DNA from: Burkholderiales bacterium
GTDB taxonomy: Bacteria > Pseudomonadota > Gammaproteobacteria > Burkholderiales > Burkholderiaceae
DNA length: 18,356 bases
NCBI GenBank assembly: GCA_947371645.1
Contig: CANBQJ010000055.1
Coordinates: 1-18,356 of the forward strand
Reading direction: 5' to 3'
The translations under genes and the position numbers were made by a program. Shown in pieces: positions 7,890-18,285 of this stretch. The notes below the pieces were generated by a model. It ran no database searches. It saw only the letters and a list, made by a program, of their open reading frames with translations, and was not told where the DNA came from. Position 1 is the stretch's first letter. Each line of letters opens with the position of its first letter.

Positions 7890-8863
7890 GATGCCCAGCG
7901 CACGGTCAGCGGCTGGCCGGGCTTGAGGGATTTCTGCAAGGGGCCTTCGGGTGTGGCCTCGATCAGGTAGACCAGCTTGCCGCGGCTCTCGTTGCTGTAG
8001 ATGACGGGCGGCGTGAACTCGGCCTGGGGCGACACGTAGTGCACGCGGGCCTGGCCGGTGGGGCACTGATCGCAAAACACCTGGACCTGCTGGCCGACCT
8101 TGGCGTGGGCCAGCTCGGCCTGTGGCACGAAGAAGCGCACCTTCACGCCCTGGTCTGGCAGCAGCACCACCACGGGCTGGCCGGGCACCACCCATTCGCC
8201 TTTGCGGTAGAGCACATCGAAGACGGTGGCCGCCAGCGGGGCCGTGCGGCTCTTTTGCGAGGTGGCCCATTCCTGCTGCGACAGCTGGGCGCTGGCAGCC
8301 TGCACATCGGCTTTGGCCGCCGAGATGGTGTCAGGCCGGGCGGCCGCGCGGGCCAGGGCCAGCTGAGCGTCCAGCTCTTTCACGCGGGCCTTGTCGCGCG
8401 TGCGGGCGGCTTCCAGTTCGTCCATCTGTGCAGCCGACACATAGCCCTGCTTGATCAGCTCGCGTTGCCGCTGCAATTGCGAATCCGACATCGTGTAGGC
8501 GGCCTTGGCCTGCGTCAGCTGGGCCTTGATGGCGCGGATTTCTTCCTTGCGCCGGCCTTTGCTCACGTCCGCCAGCTGGGCTTGCGCACGGCTGTGCTGG
8601 GCCATGGCGGCGTCTCGTCCGAACGTTTCAAAAGCGGCATCCAACTGAAACAGCGGGGCACCTGTGATGACATGGTCGCCGCGTTGCACCGGCAGCTGCT
8701 GGAGCACGCCTCCGCCTGAGGCGGCCAGGTAGACCAGATCGGCTTCGGCATAGCCTGAGAACTGCGCAGGCTCATCGTTCTGGCAGCCGGCCAGCGTGAC
8801 CAGACACAAGGCCAGCGCAACCGGCATCCAGGGCGCCTTGCGCATCTGGGGCAACAGGGGCAT
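7886..8863 (-). CDS. HlyD-family periplasmic adaptor, predicted lipoprotein
   Basis: A 325-residue membrane fusion protein. The signal peptide (KAPWMPVALALCLVTLAGC) ends in a lipobox LAGC, so Cys27 is the predicted lipidated residue, followed by Gln at +2. A first lipoyl half (about 38-76) leads into a helical hairpin (about 80-205) that includes RELIKQGYVSAAQMDELEAA. The second lipoyl half starts near 207 and a beta-barrel runs to the end. A CxxC pair (Cys264, Cys267) sits in the barrel region, just before the motif SPQAEFTPPVIYSNESRGKL (278-297), which I recall from YbhG-type adaptors. The ATG at 8863 has a strong Shine-Dalgarno sequence (GAGGAG at 8875-8870, 6-base spacer). It is the first gene of the minus-strand run, coupled to the ATPase by an ATGA overlap. 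Inferred role: adaptor of a tripartite exporter. Confidence 0.9.
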   Translation of the reverse strand: MPLLPQMRKAPWMPVALALCLVTLAGCQNDEPAQFSGYAEADLVYLAASGGGVLQQLPVQRGDHVITGAPLFQLDAAFETFGRDAAMAQHSRAQAQLADVSKGRRKEEIRAIKAQLTQAKAAYTMSDSQLQRQRELIKQGYVSAAQMDELEAARTRDKARVKELDAQLALARAAARPDTISAAKADVQAASAQLSQQEWATSQKSRTAPLAATVFDVLYRKGEWVVPGQPVVVLLPDQGVKVRFFVPQAELAHAKVGQQVQVFCDQCPTGQARVHYVSPQAEFTPPVIYSNESRGKLVYLIEATPEGPLQKSLKPGQPLTVRWAS

Positions 8864-9115
8864 GGGGTACTCCTCACCAATTTGTCGTCAAGCGGCCCAC
8901 AGGCTTGCCGTGCGCCCATTTTCCGCTTGCGAGCCCACGTTATACGTTGGAAAAAGCCCAACTGCGCTGGCCGCGTACAGGCGTGTCGCCTTCTCGCCGC
9001 GCCAGGGCTTGGGCCGGCGTGGCCGCGCCATCCGCTGGCGCATACAGAATCTTTACATCGCCCTTCTACACTGGCGGCCAAATATCCGATTTCACCTTTT
9101 GCTGGGGATCAAGGC
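8864..9115. promoter_or_regulatory. Divergent intergenic region between the transport run and the M16 protease gene
   Basis: 252 bases that must hold the promoters of both divergent units. Visible elements are the HlyD Shine-Dalgarno sequence near the left edge, a 6-bp inverted repeat GCGCCA-TCCGC-TGGCGC at 9025-9041, an AT-rich spot CACGTTATACGTTGG around 8937-8950, and GGGGA at 9104-9108 as the likely ribosome site for the protease start. I could not find a pair of -35/-10 hexamers with 16-18 base spacing that I trust on either strand, so individual promoters are not called. Confidence 0.45.
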
Positions 9116-11974
<2,859 letters not shown>

Positions 11975-12042
11975 GCGCCTCAGCCCCTGGATACCGCCTC
12001 AGCACGGGGTGGGGCAGGGGGCAAAGGGGGGGCAGAAAACAC

Positions 12043-12070
12043 AAAGGCCGGTCATGAACCGGCCTTTCTC
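12043..12070. terminator. Bidirectional rho-independent terminator
   Basis: A perfect 10-bp stem (AAAGGCCGGT at 12043-12052 with ACCGGCCTTT at 12058-12067) and a 5-base loop CATGA. On the plus strand the stem ends in TTTCTCTGT. On the minus strand it ends in TTTGTGTTTTCTG. It lies 68 bases after the protease stop and 57 bases beyond the convergent H-NS-type stop, so it can end both transcripts. Confidence 0.85.
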
Positions 12071-12080
12071 TGTACCTGGC

Positions 12081-12100
12081 GGGTAATGTTCAAATTACCC
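12081..12100. repeat. Small inverted repeat in the 3' region of the H-NS-type gene
   Basis: GGGTAAT (12081-12087) and ATTACCC (12094-12100) form a perfect 7-bp stem with a 6-base loop GTTCAA. It lies between the H-NS-type stop codon and the stronger terminator hairpin. Neither strand has a T run directly after it, so it may be a 3'-UTR stem that stabilises the message rather than a terminator. Confidence 0.5.
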
Positions 12101-12123
12101 CTCAGTTTGCATGCACGTCAAAT

Positions 12124-12450
12124 TCAGATCGTGAAATCTTCCAGCTTCTTGCCCGTGGCGATGGCCGCTTGAACCCACTTGGGTTGCAGGCCGCGGCCCG
12201 TCCAGGTTTCGCCGGTGTCCTTGTTGCGGTATTTGGGAGCAACCTTGCCCTTGACGCCGCCAGCTGCACCCTTGCCAGCCTTCAGGCCCAGATCGGCCAC
12301 GGTCAAATCGTGCTCGGCCAGCAGATTCTTGATCTGGGTGATCACGCCAGCGCGCTCGGCCTTGCGGGCTTCCTGCAATTGCTTGTCGAGGTCGGCAGTT
12401 TGCTTGGCGAGTGCGGCTTTCTGTGCCAGAAGGTCTTGGTAGCTGCTCAT
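12124..12450 (-). CDS. H-NS histone-like nucleoid protein
   Basis: A 108-residue DNA-binding protein of the H-NS family in its short betaproteobacterial form. Residues 1-47 are a predicted coiled-coil oligomerisation region (YQDLLAQKAALAKQTADLDK..., ending IKNLLAEHDLTVADLG). A Gly/Lys-rich linker (55-70) follows. The C-terminal DNA-binding domain (about 70-108) carries YRNKDTGETWTGRGLQPKWV, and its loop WTGRG (83-87) corresponds to the minor-groove hook of H-NS proteins. The ATG at 12450 is preceded by AAGGA with a 6-base spacer. Family knowledge: such proteins bind and silence AT-rich DNA, including acquired genes, and often regulate themselves. The repeat-rich upstream region fits autoregulation, but that is inference. 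I leave the symbol empty because these genomes usually have several H-NS paralogues and I cannot tell which this is. Confidence 0.93.
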   Translation of the reverse strand: MSSYQDLLAQKAALAKQTADLDKQLQEARKAERAGVITQIKNLLAEHDLTVADLGLKAGKGAAGGVKGKVAPKYRNKDTGETWTGRGLQPKWVQAAIATGKKLEDFTI

Positions 12451-12543
12451 GTGATTTCCTTGTTCGCCTGATGATCAGGAGTTGTTGCTTTTGCAATGTG
12501 ACGTTGGCCGTTTGATCGCGTTTGGTCTTGTCAGATCGCGCAT

Positions 12544-12562
12544 GCCCCGATCAAGCAGGGGC
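12544..12562 (-). repeat. Stem-loop in the predicted leader of the H-NS-type gene
   Basis: GCCCC and GGGGC form a 5-bp GC stem around a 9-base loop. If the promoter at 12604-12633 is right, this stem lies about 35-55 bases into the mRNA leader. No T run follows on the minus strand. It may be a structural leader element, or chance. Confidence 0.3.
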
Positions 12563-12603
12563 TTTAAATGCGCAGCGAAGTTCAAACTGTCCTAACGGGG
12601 GCA

Positions 12604-12633
12604 ATTCTAAACACAATTGAATGGCGCTTGCAA
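12604..12633 (-). promoter_or_regulatory. Candidate sigma-70 promoter of the H-NS-type gene
   Basis: On the minus strand, TTGCAA (12633-12628) serves as the -35 element and TAGAAT (12609-12604) as the -10 element, with an 18-base spacer. Transcription would start near 12597 and leave a leader of roughly 150 bases before the ATG at 12450. The -35 element lies within one copy of the GCGCTTNCAAAT repeat. This is a match by eye only. Confidence 0.4.
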
Positions 12634-12648
12634 ATCAATATGCGAGAC

Positions 12649-12664
12649 AAAGCGCAAGCGCTTT
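12649..12664. repeat. Inverted repeat upstream of the candidate hns promoter
   Basis: AAAGCGC and GCGCTTT form a perfect 7-bp inverted repeat with a 2-base spacer, centred about 25 bases upstream of the candidate -35 element. Such a short spacer favours a protein-binding site over an RNA hairpin. The cognate factor is unknown. Confidence 0.45.
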
Positions 12665-12692
12665 CAAATGCAGCAATTTGTATGTCCCGCAT

Positions 12693-12704
12693 GGGTGATC
12701 ACCC
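12693..12704. repeat. 12-bp perfect palindrome GGGTGATCACCC
   Basis: A perfect palindrome with no loop, flanked by CAT and ATG offset by two C residues. It sits about 62 bases after the mltB stop and 60 bases upstream of the candidate hns -35 element. The lack of a loop makes a dimeric operator more likely than a terminator. Confidence 0.4.
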
Positions 12705-12765
12705 CCATGAAGCCGGGATACGCTGCAAATTGCACGAATTCCATGACACGCACCGTTGAGCAAAG

Positions 12766-13977
12766 TCATTTGGTGCTGGGGGACGGGCGATCGGCTTCCT
12801 TGCGAACCGCTTCGCCCAATTGCGCCACCGCCAGCGCGTAGTAGCTTGATTGGTTGTAGCGCGTGATGGCGTAGAAATTGGGCGTGCCCGCCACGTAAAC
12901 CGGGGGGTTATCTCCGTTTTGCAGCGCAACCAAGGCCAGCTTTCCTTCAAATCGCTGGCCTTGCACCGACAGGAGGTTTGCGCCCGCGTCTCGCAACTCA
13001 TCGGCCGTGAAGCTGGGCAGGATGTCGGGGGTCAGCAGTTTTTTCAGTTCATCCGGGTCACTTGGCGGCGTGATGTCGAAGTAACTCGGTGCGCCCTGCA
13101 CCCAACCCTGCTCCGCCAGGTAATGGGCAACGCTGCCTATGGCGTCGTCGGCGCTGCGCTGCAGGTCAATGCGGCCATCCTTGTCGTAGTCCACTGCATA
13201 GCGTCGGATGGACGAGGGCATGAACTGTGGCATGCCGATGGCGCCGGCATAAGAGGCCATCACGCTCTCCGGGTCCAGCTGTGTGTCCTGGCACCATTTC
13301 AAGAGGTGGCCCAGTTCAGCCTTGAAAAAGTCGCTGCGGTCACTGCGACCACGTGGGAAGTCCAGGCTCAGCGTGGTCAGTGCATCGAGCGCCCGGAAAC
13401 TGCCCATCTGGCGGCTGTAAATGGTCTCCACACCCAGCACGCCGACGATGACGGCAGCGGGTACGCCGTATTCCTGCTCGGCACGCGCCAAGGTTTCGCG
13501 GTGCTCTCGCCAGAATTGCAGGCCAGCGCGAATGCGAATGGGCTCCACAAAGCGCGCGCGGTATGCCGTCCAGTTTTTGGCCGTGCCCGCGGGCGGAGGC
13601 ATGATGAAGCGGGTCACGCTTTCCTTGTAGCGCGCACGAGAAATCACCTGCCAGGCCCATTCGGGGTTCAGCTGGTGCGTGATGGCAAGCTCGGTTGCCA
13701 ATTGGCGGGCATCTTGCCGATGCGCATAGCTGTCGGGGCTGGGGTTTGCCGGCAGGGTTTGCACCTCGGTTTGTCTGGGTGCAATGCCTTGTGTCTGGAC
13801 CTCATCCTTGGTGGCATCAAGGGCGGATTCTTCGGGGGCTGTCGGTGTCGAAGCGGCCAACGCTGGCGCCTGCGCCACGGGGTCGGTGCGCGCGGGCGTT
13901 TGCGCGCAGCCCACCAGGGCCAGGGCGATCAGTGCGATGCCAATGCCTTGTGCACCCAGTGCAGGCAATGAACTCAT
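12766..13977 (-). CDS. mltB: Membrane-bound lytic murein transglycosylase B (GH103/SLT_2)
   Basis: A 403-residue lipoprotein that would cleave the MurNAc-GlcNAc bond of peptidoglycan to give 1,6-anhydro ends. With the ATG at 13977, the hydrophobic N-terminus ends in LVGC, so Cys24 is the predicted lipid site. A disordered Ala/Pro/Thr-rich tether (about 25-80) precedes the catalytic domain (about 85-380). The catalytic acid is E184 in GVETIYSRQMGSFR, matching the GVET motif of E. coli MltB (Glu162). GAIGMPQFMPSS (245-256) is the conserved substrate-groove motif. DYDKDGRID (263-271) matches the EF-hand-like calcium loop of Slt35. The N-terminus has no Lys or Arg before the hydrophobic core, and no good Shine-Dalgarno sequence precedes the ATG; a TTG at 13998 is a weaker alternative. 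It lies 66 bases after tgpA on the same strand and may be co-transcribed. Confidence 0.93.
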   Translation of the reverse strand: MSSLPALGAQGIGIALIALALVGCAQTPARTDPVAQAPALAASTPTAPEESALDATKDEVQTQGIAPRQTEVQTLPANPSPDSYAHRQDARQLATELAITHQLNPEWAWQVISRARYKESVTRFIMPPPAGTAKNWTAYRARFVEPIRIRAGLQFWREHRETLARAEQEYGVPAAVIVGVLGVETIYSRQMGSFRALDALTTLSLDFPRGRSDRSDFFKAELGHLLKWCQDTQLDPESVMASYAGAIGMPQFMPSSIRRYAVDYDKDGRIDLQRSADDAIGSVAHYLAEQGWVQGAPSYFDITPPSDPDELKKLLTPDILPSFTADELRDAGANLLSVQGQRFEGKLALVALQNGDNPPVYVAGTPNFYAITRYNQSSYYALAVAQLGEAVRKEADRPSPSTK

Positions 13978-14043
13978 GGGAGACAACGTAGGGGTCAATT
14001 GGAGGGGGCGTTGCGGCTGCAGGACATCGCCAGTATCGCGGAT

Positions 14044-16209
14044 TCAGCCCAGGAGTTTGCGCAGGCCCCTGGCGGTGGATTCAATCTGGCCGACCTGCGA
14101 CTGGATGTCGTGGCGGCGTGGGTGCGTCCATTCCCCGCCGACACCGTATCGCCACGCGTCCAGCGCCTGCAATCCCAGCAGCAGTGCATCGCGCTGAGCG
14201 GTCCATTCGGTGCGGCCGTGGCCAGTCTTCAAACTCGTTGGTTGCCAGTGGCGCAGGGCCTCTGCCCAGGCCAGCGCGGTCACTGGCGCGGGCAGTTCGG
14301 CCACCGGCAACCCCAGGGGTTTCAAGGCGCGGTGCACACGCATCATGGGGCCCGTCCAGGGATTGCGGTGCCGTTTGGGGCGCGTCCACCACAACCAGAC
14401 CAGGCCCGCGATGCTCAGCAAGGTCAGCACGCCGGCGCACAGCCGGAGCAGGTCGGTCCAGTCGGGTGATTCGATGCCCCAGTGCCGCAGCAGGTCGAGT
14501 TGCCGGTTGCGCGAGTACTGCAAGACCCAGGTGTTCCAGCGGTGGTTGCCCGCGTCCAGGTAGTCGCGCAGCAGGCCCCAGGACTGTGGGTTCAGTGCCG
14601 ACAACGGGCCTTGCAGGCCCTGACGTTTGCCTGCAGCGGCGCGCGGCTTGTCGATGCGCTCGGGTGCAACCGCTGCCGTGGGGTCGACGCGCACCCAACC
14701 CAGGCCGGCTTGCCAGAACTCGGCCCAGGCATGGGCGTCGCTGTTGCGCACCACGTAGAGCCCGTCCACCGGGTTGAGCTCAGCGCCTTGAAACCCCGTG
14801 ATGACGCGGCTGGGTATGCCCCAGCTGCGCATGATGAAGACGTAGCTGGTGGCGAAGTGTTCGCAAAAGCCCACCCGGCGGTCCAGCCAGAACTGGTCGA
14901 TGGGGTGTTCGATGTGGTCTTCGCCGGTGTCGTCCAGGTTGAGCGAATAGCGGAAGTTTTCATGTCGCACATGGGCCAGGAGCGCTCGGGTGAGGGTGAT
15001 CCCATCGGCGGTGCCGAGTTGCTGAACGCGGCGCCAGTCCTGCGCCCACTGCCGGGTGCGCGGGTTGCTGCCTTCGGGCAGTTGCAGCGTGGTGAGGGGC
15101 GATGGCGGGTGGTCGATGGCGCCGCTGCCAAAGTGCAGCCAGGCTTCGGCCTGAATCTGCACCCGATCGTTCAGGACGCCAGGGACCAGCCAGTCCAGCC
15201 CGCGGCGGGCCAGTTGGGGTTCGGTGTAGGGGGCTGCGGGCATGGCGGCCACCGTGCCTTCCAGCAAGGGCAAAGCGCTGGTGTGGGTGGCCTCCAGGGT
15301 CATCAGGTAGGACAGGCGGTTGGGGCTGGCCTGCTGGCCCGCCACCTCTCGGGGCCACACCGGGTCTGTGGTGGCCTCTGGCCTGTCGCCCGGCGTCACA
15401 GGGTGGGAGGACCAGGTCTGACCGTCGTAGATGTCCAGCACGGGACCTCGGAAGTAGAGGTCGGCCTTGGCGGGTGGCGGGCCGTCAAAGCGCACCCGGA
15501 TGGCGATCGTGTCGTCCTGTGCCAGCTCGGCCAGTTTGCCCAGCTCGATGCGGTCCGACAGCCCGGTGTGCCGCTGTGCATCGGCGGGCACGCTCCACAG
15601 TGGCCCCAGCCGTGGGAAAAGCAGGTAGAGCGCCAGCATCACCGGCAAGCCCATCATCAGGGAGCGACAAGCCATGCCTGCGGCGCTCATGATCGTGGGG
15701 CGCCCCAGCGGGCGTTGCGCCAGCACCAGAGAGGTCAGCAGCCCCACCAGGGCCAGCAACATCAACAAGGCCACAAGTGGCCCTTGTGAGTACAGGAACT
15801 GCGTGAGGATCAGGAAGAAGCCCAGCGACGTCACCACGAAGGCGTCCCGGCGCGCGCGCAGCTCCAGGGTCTTGAGGCTGGCCAGCAGCGTCACCAGGGT
15901 CACGCCGGCTTCACGGCCGAACAAGGTGTGGAAGGTGCCCACGGTGAGGGCCATGCACACGGCCAGGCCCACCAGCAGCACCCAGCGCGGGGGCAGGGGG
16001 CCGTCATGCCAGGCCAGGCGTGCGCGCCAGCACACGGCCAGCACGGCACCGCCGCTTGCCCACCAGGGCAGGCGGGGCAGGTGCAGCACCATGGTGGCCG
16101 TGAGCACCGCCAGCAACCACAGGGTGTCGCGGCCTTCGCGGGTGAGGTGGGCGCGTGGCCGTGCCCACAGGCTGATGCCGCGTCGCGATGGCGTGGCGGC
16201 GGGGTTCAC
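14044..16209 (-). CDS. tgpA: TgpA-type membrane transglutaminase (DUF3488/DUF4129 and transglutaminase core)
   Basis: A 721-residue inner-membrane protein. About six membrane segments fill residues 28-200. A large periplasmic part (about 205-585) contains the transglutaminase core, and a last membrane segment (about 589-608) precedes a cytoplasmic C-terminus. The catalytic triad is visible: C449 in VGFCEHFATSYV, H493 in SDAHAWAEFW and D509 in RVDPTAA. The spacings of 44 and 16 residues equal those I recall for P. aeruginosa TgpA (C404, H448, D464). The start is placed at GTG 16209, which overlaps the DUF58 stop as GTGA and has GGAG 9 bases upstream. The frame runs on to a TTG at 16245, a poorer choice with a 40-base overlap. 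Family knowledge: TgpA is important for viability in P. aeruginosa. The periplasmic substrate is unknown. Confidence 0.9.
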   Translation of the reverse strand: MNPAATPSRRGISLWARPRAHLTREGRDTLWLLAVLTATMVLHLPRLPWWASGGAVLAVCWRARLAWHDGPLPPRWVLLVGLAVCMALTVGTFHTLFGREAGVTLVTLLASLKTLELRARRDAFVVTSLGFFLILTQFLYSQGPLVALLMLLALVGLLTSLVLAQRPLGRPTIMSAAGMACRSLMMGLPVMLALYLLFPRLGPLWSVPADAQRHTGLSDRIELGKLAELAQDDTIAIRVRFDGPPPAKADLYFRGPVLDIYDGQTWSSHPVTPGDRPEATTDPVWPREVAGQQASPNRLSYLMTLEATHTSALPLLEGTVAAMPAAPYTEPQLARRGLDWLVPGVLNDRVQIQAEAWLHFGSGAIDHPPSPLTTLQLPEGSNPRTRQWAQDWRRVQQLGTADGITLTRALLAHVRHENFRYSLNLDDTGEDHIEHPIDQFWLDRRVGFCEHFATSYVFIMRSWGIPSRVITGFQGAELNPVDGLYVVRNSDAHAWAEFWQAGLGWVRVDPTAAVAPERIDKPRAAAGKRQGLQGPLSALNPQSWGLLRDYLDAGNHRWNTWVLQYSRNRQLDLLRHWGIESPDWTDLLRLCAGVLTLLSIAGLVWLWWTRPKRHRNPWTGPMMRVHRALKPLGLPVAELPAPVTALAWAEALRHWQPTSLKTGHGRTEWTAQRDALLLGLQALDAWRYGVGGEWTHPRRHDIQSQVGQIESTARGLRKLLG

Positions 16210-17258
16210 GTGCGGCCGCTCCAGATGGCCAGGGCGTCCAGACAACTGCGCAGGTGCTGGGCCCCGCAGCCGCTCGCAATGTTCACACCGGGCAAGGCCA
16301 GGCCGTAGCGCGTGCCCTGGGCTGCAGCCTGGCGTTCGGCCAGGTGCAGCCAGGTGGCCAGCCGGCTGAGCCGGGCTTCGCTGCCCAGTGCGTGCAGGCC
16401 GGGGCTGAAGTCGAAGTCGAGGACGAGGTCGGCGGCGCGGCCCTGCGCGGGCTCGCGGCTCACCGGTGCGCCGCCCGAGGCCATGGTCAAGCTGGACTTC
16501 TTCCAGGCGATCCAGCTGGTCGGGTCTCCCCGGCGGTAGTCGCGCAGGGATTCGGGCATGTCATCGGCACGGTGGCTGCGCAAGGCCTGGCCATCCGGGG
16601 CGTCCTGGTCGCCCAGGCCAGGCAAAGGGGGGGCTTGTGGGTCGAGCGCGGGCCAGATGAGCACCTTGGTCTGCGGGCGCCAGTACGCCCAGGCGCGAAA
16701 CAGGCCCAGCGGAAATCGTGTCTCGATGGTGATCGGGGGCAGTGTCAGCCAGCCGCGCGAGGGTGCGGCCACATCCACCTCCACGGTTTGTTCGCTGCCA
16801 GGGCTGAGTTCGGCCTCACGCGGACAGCCGGGGCCTTCCGTGGTGCCTTCCGGCGCCTTGTGGCCAGCCGTGATCTGCAGCCCCAGGCGGCCACGCTGCT
16901 GGTGCGCGTTGTGCAGCGAGATCCCGACGCGCAGCACCTGGCCGGCGTGCACGCTGCGCACCACGCCCAGGCGCATGCGCACACCGTGCAGGTTGCCATG
17001 GGTCTGGTAGAGCGCAGCCATGGCCGCTCCACTGAGCAGGAAGCTCAGCGCGTAACCCAGGTTGATCTGTTCATTGATGGACGCCATCAACAGCACCAGG
17101 AACACGGCGGCGAAGCTCCAGCCTGCCTTGGTGGGCAGGATGTAGAGGTTGCGCTGCGTGAGCGTTTGCTGGTCGCGGCGGGGCAGTCGGGCTTCCCACC
17201 AGGCGGTCCAGCGCTGGCGCAGTTGAGCCAGGGGGGAGGGCAGGCGGAACTCGCGCAT
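16206..17258 (-). CDS. DUF58 domain protein (MoxR-partner, von Willebrand A-like)
   Basis: A 350-residue protein with two adjacent membrane segments at about 45-60 and 66-84, preceded by a basic cytoplasmic stretch. The rest is predicted cytoplasmic or peripheral. The DUF58 motif spans about 236-268: SLRDYRRGDPTSWIAWKKSS followed by SREP. Then comes LVLDFDFSPG, which resembles the strand and metal-site region of VWA folds but lacks a full DxSxS. The ATG at 17258 lies 9 bases after the moxR stop, and the stop overlaps the tgpA GTG start by 4 bases. The gene therefore sits in the middle of a coupled trio. Family knowledge: MoxR AAA+ ATPases act with DUF58/VWA proteins as chaperone-like pairs. 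The target here, perhaps TgpA, is inference. Confidence 0.9.
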   Translation of the reverse strand: MREFRLPSPLAQLRQRWTAWWEARLPRRDQQTLTQRNLYILPTKAGWSFAAVFLVLLMASINEQINLGYALSFLLSGAAMAALYQTHGNLHGVRMRLGVVRSVHAGQVLRVGISLHNAHQQRGRLGLQITAGHKAPEGTTEGPGCPREAELSPGSEQTVEVDVAAPSRGWLTLPPITIETRFPLGLFRAWAYWRPQTKVLIWPALDPQAPPLPGLGDQDAPDGQALRSHRADDMPESLRDYRRGDPTSWIAWKKSSLTMASGGAPVSREPAQGRAADLVLDFDFSPGLHALGSEARLSRLATWLHLAERQAAAQGTRYGLALPGVNIASGCGAQHLRSCLDALAIWSGRT

Positions 17259-17267
17259 GCGCGTGCT

Positions 17268-18236
<969 letters not shown>

Positions 18237-18285
18237 GGCGCGACCTTACCTCAAAGCCGCCCGCTTGTTGGAGCGAAGCAGACCC
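18237..18285. promoter_or_regulatory. 49-base divergent spacer between moxR and the deacetylase gene
   Basis: The spacer is too short for two full independent non-overlapping promoters, so promoter elements probably overlap each other or extend into one of the coding regions. It holds the ribosome sites of both genes: AAGG for moxR and GGAG (18270-18273) for the plus-strand gene. No hexamer pair could be called. Confidence 0.4.

Larger units (their letters stand above)
12451..12765. promoter_or_regulatory. 315-base non-coding region upstream of the H-NS-type gene, rich in repeats
   Basis: No convincing gene lies here. Compared with its surroundings the part from about 12600 to 12760 is AT-rich. 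It contains a near-perfect inverted repeat AAAGCGC-AA-GCGCTTT (12649-12664) and an imperfect direct repeat GCGCTTGCAAAT / GCGCTTTCAAAT (12624-12635 and 12658-12669). It also has a 12-bp palindrome GGGTGATCACCC (12693-12704), TGCAAATTGCA (about 12723-12733) and a stem GCCCC...GGGGC (12544-12562). The region must contain the hns promoter and the end of the upstream mltB transcript. I saw no clear terminator for mltB. Confidence 0.6.

Noticed and set aside
7890..8270. In-frame upstream extension of the single-NBD ATPase
   Set aside because: It lies entirely within the HlyD gene in another frame and encodes no ATPase sequence; the ATG at 7889 has the usual 4-base overlap.
8882..9115. In-frame upstream extension of the M16 protease
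   Set aside because: The added residues would precede a clear signal peptide and lie in the divergent promoter region; the start at 9116 is better supported.
12095..12496. 133-codon minus-strand frame overlapping the H-NS-type gene in another frame
   Set aside because: The H-NS motifs are in the 12124-12450 frame; this is a frame-shifted shadow.
12693..12704. GGGTGATCACCC as the mltB terminator
   Set aside because: A palindrome without loop bases is a poor hairpin, and no T run follows on the minus strand.
12568..12841. Short plus-strand open frames in the hns upstream region (12568-12759, 12617-12841)
   Set aside because: No ribosome site or recognisable product; one runs into mltB antisense. 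The stretch looks regulatory.
13978..13998. TTG start for mltB at 13998
   Set aside because: Rare start codon without a ribosome site; it only lengthens the signal peptide. ATG 13977 is preferred, though not strongly.
16210..16245. TTG start for tgpA at 16245
   Set aside because: It needs a rare start codon and a 40-base overlap; the GTG at 16209 gives a GTGA overlap and a GGAG ribosome site.
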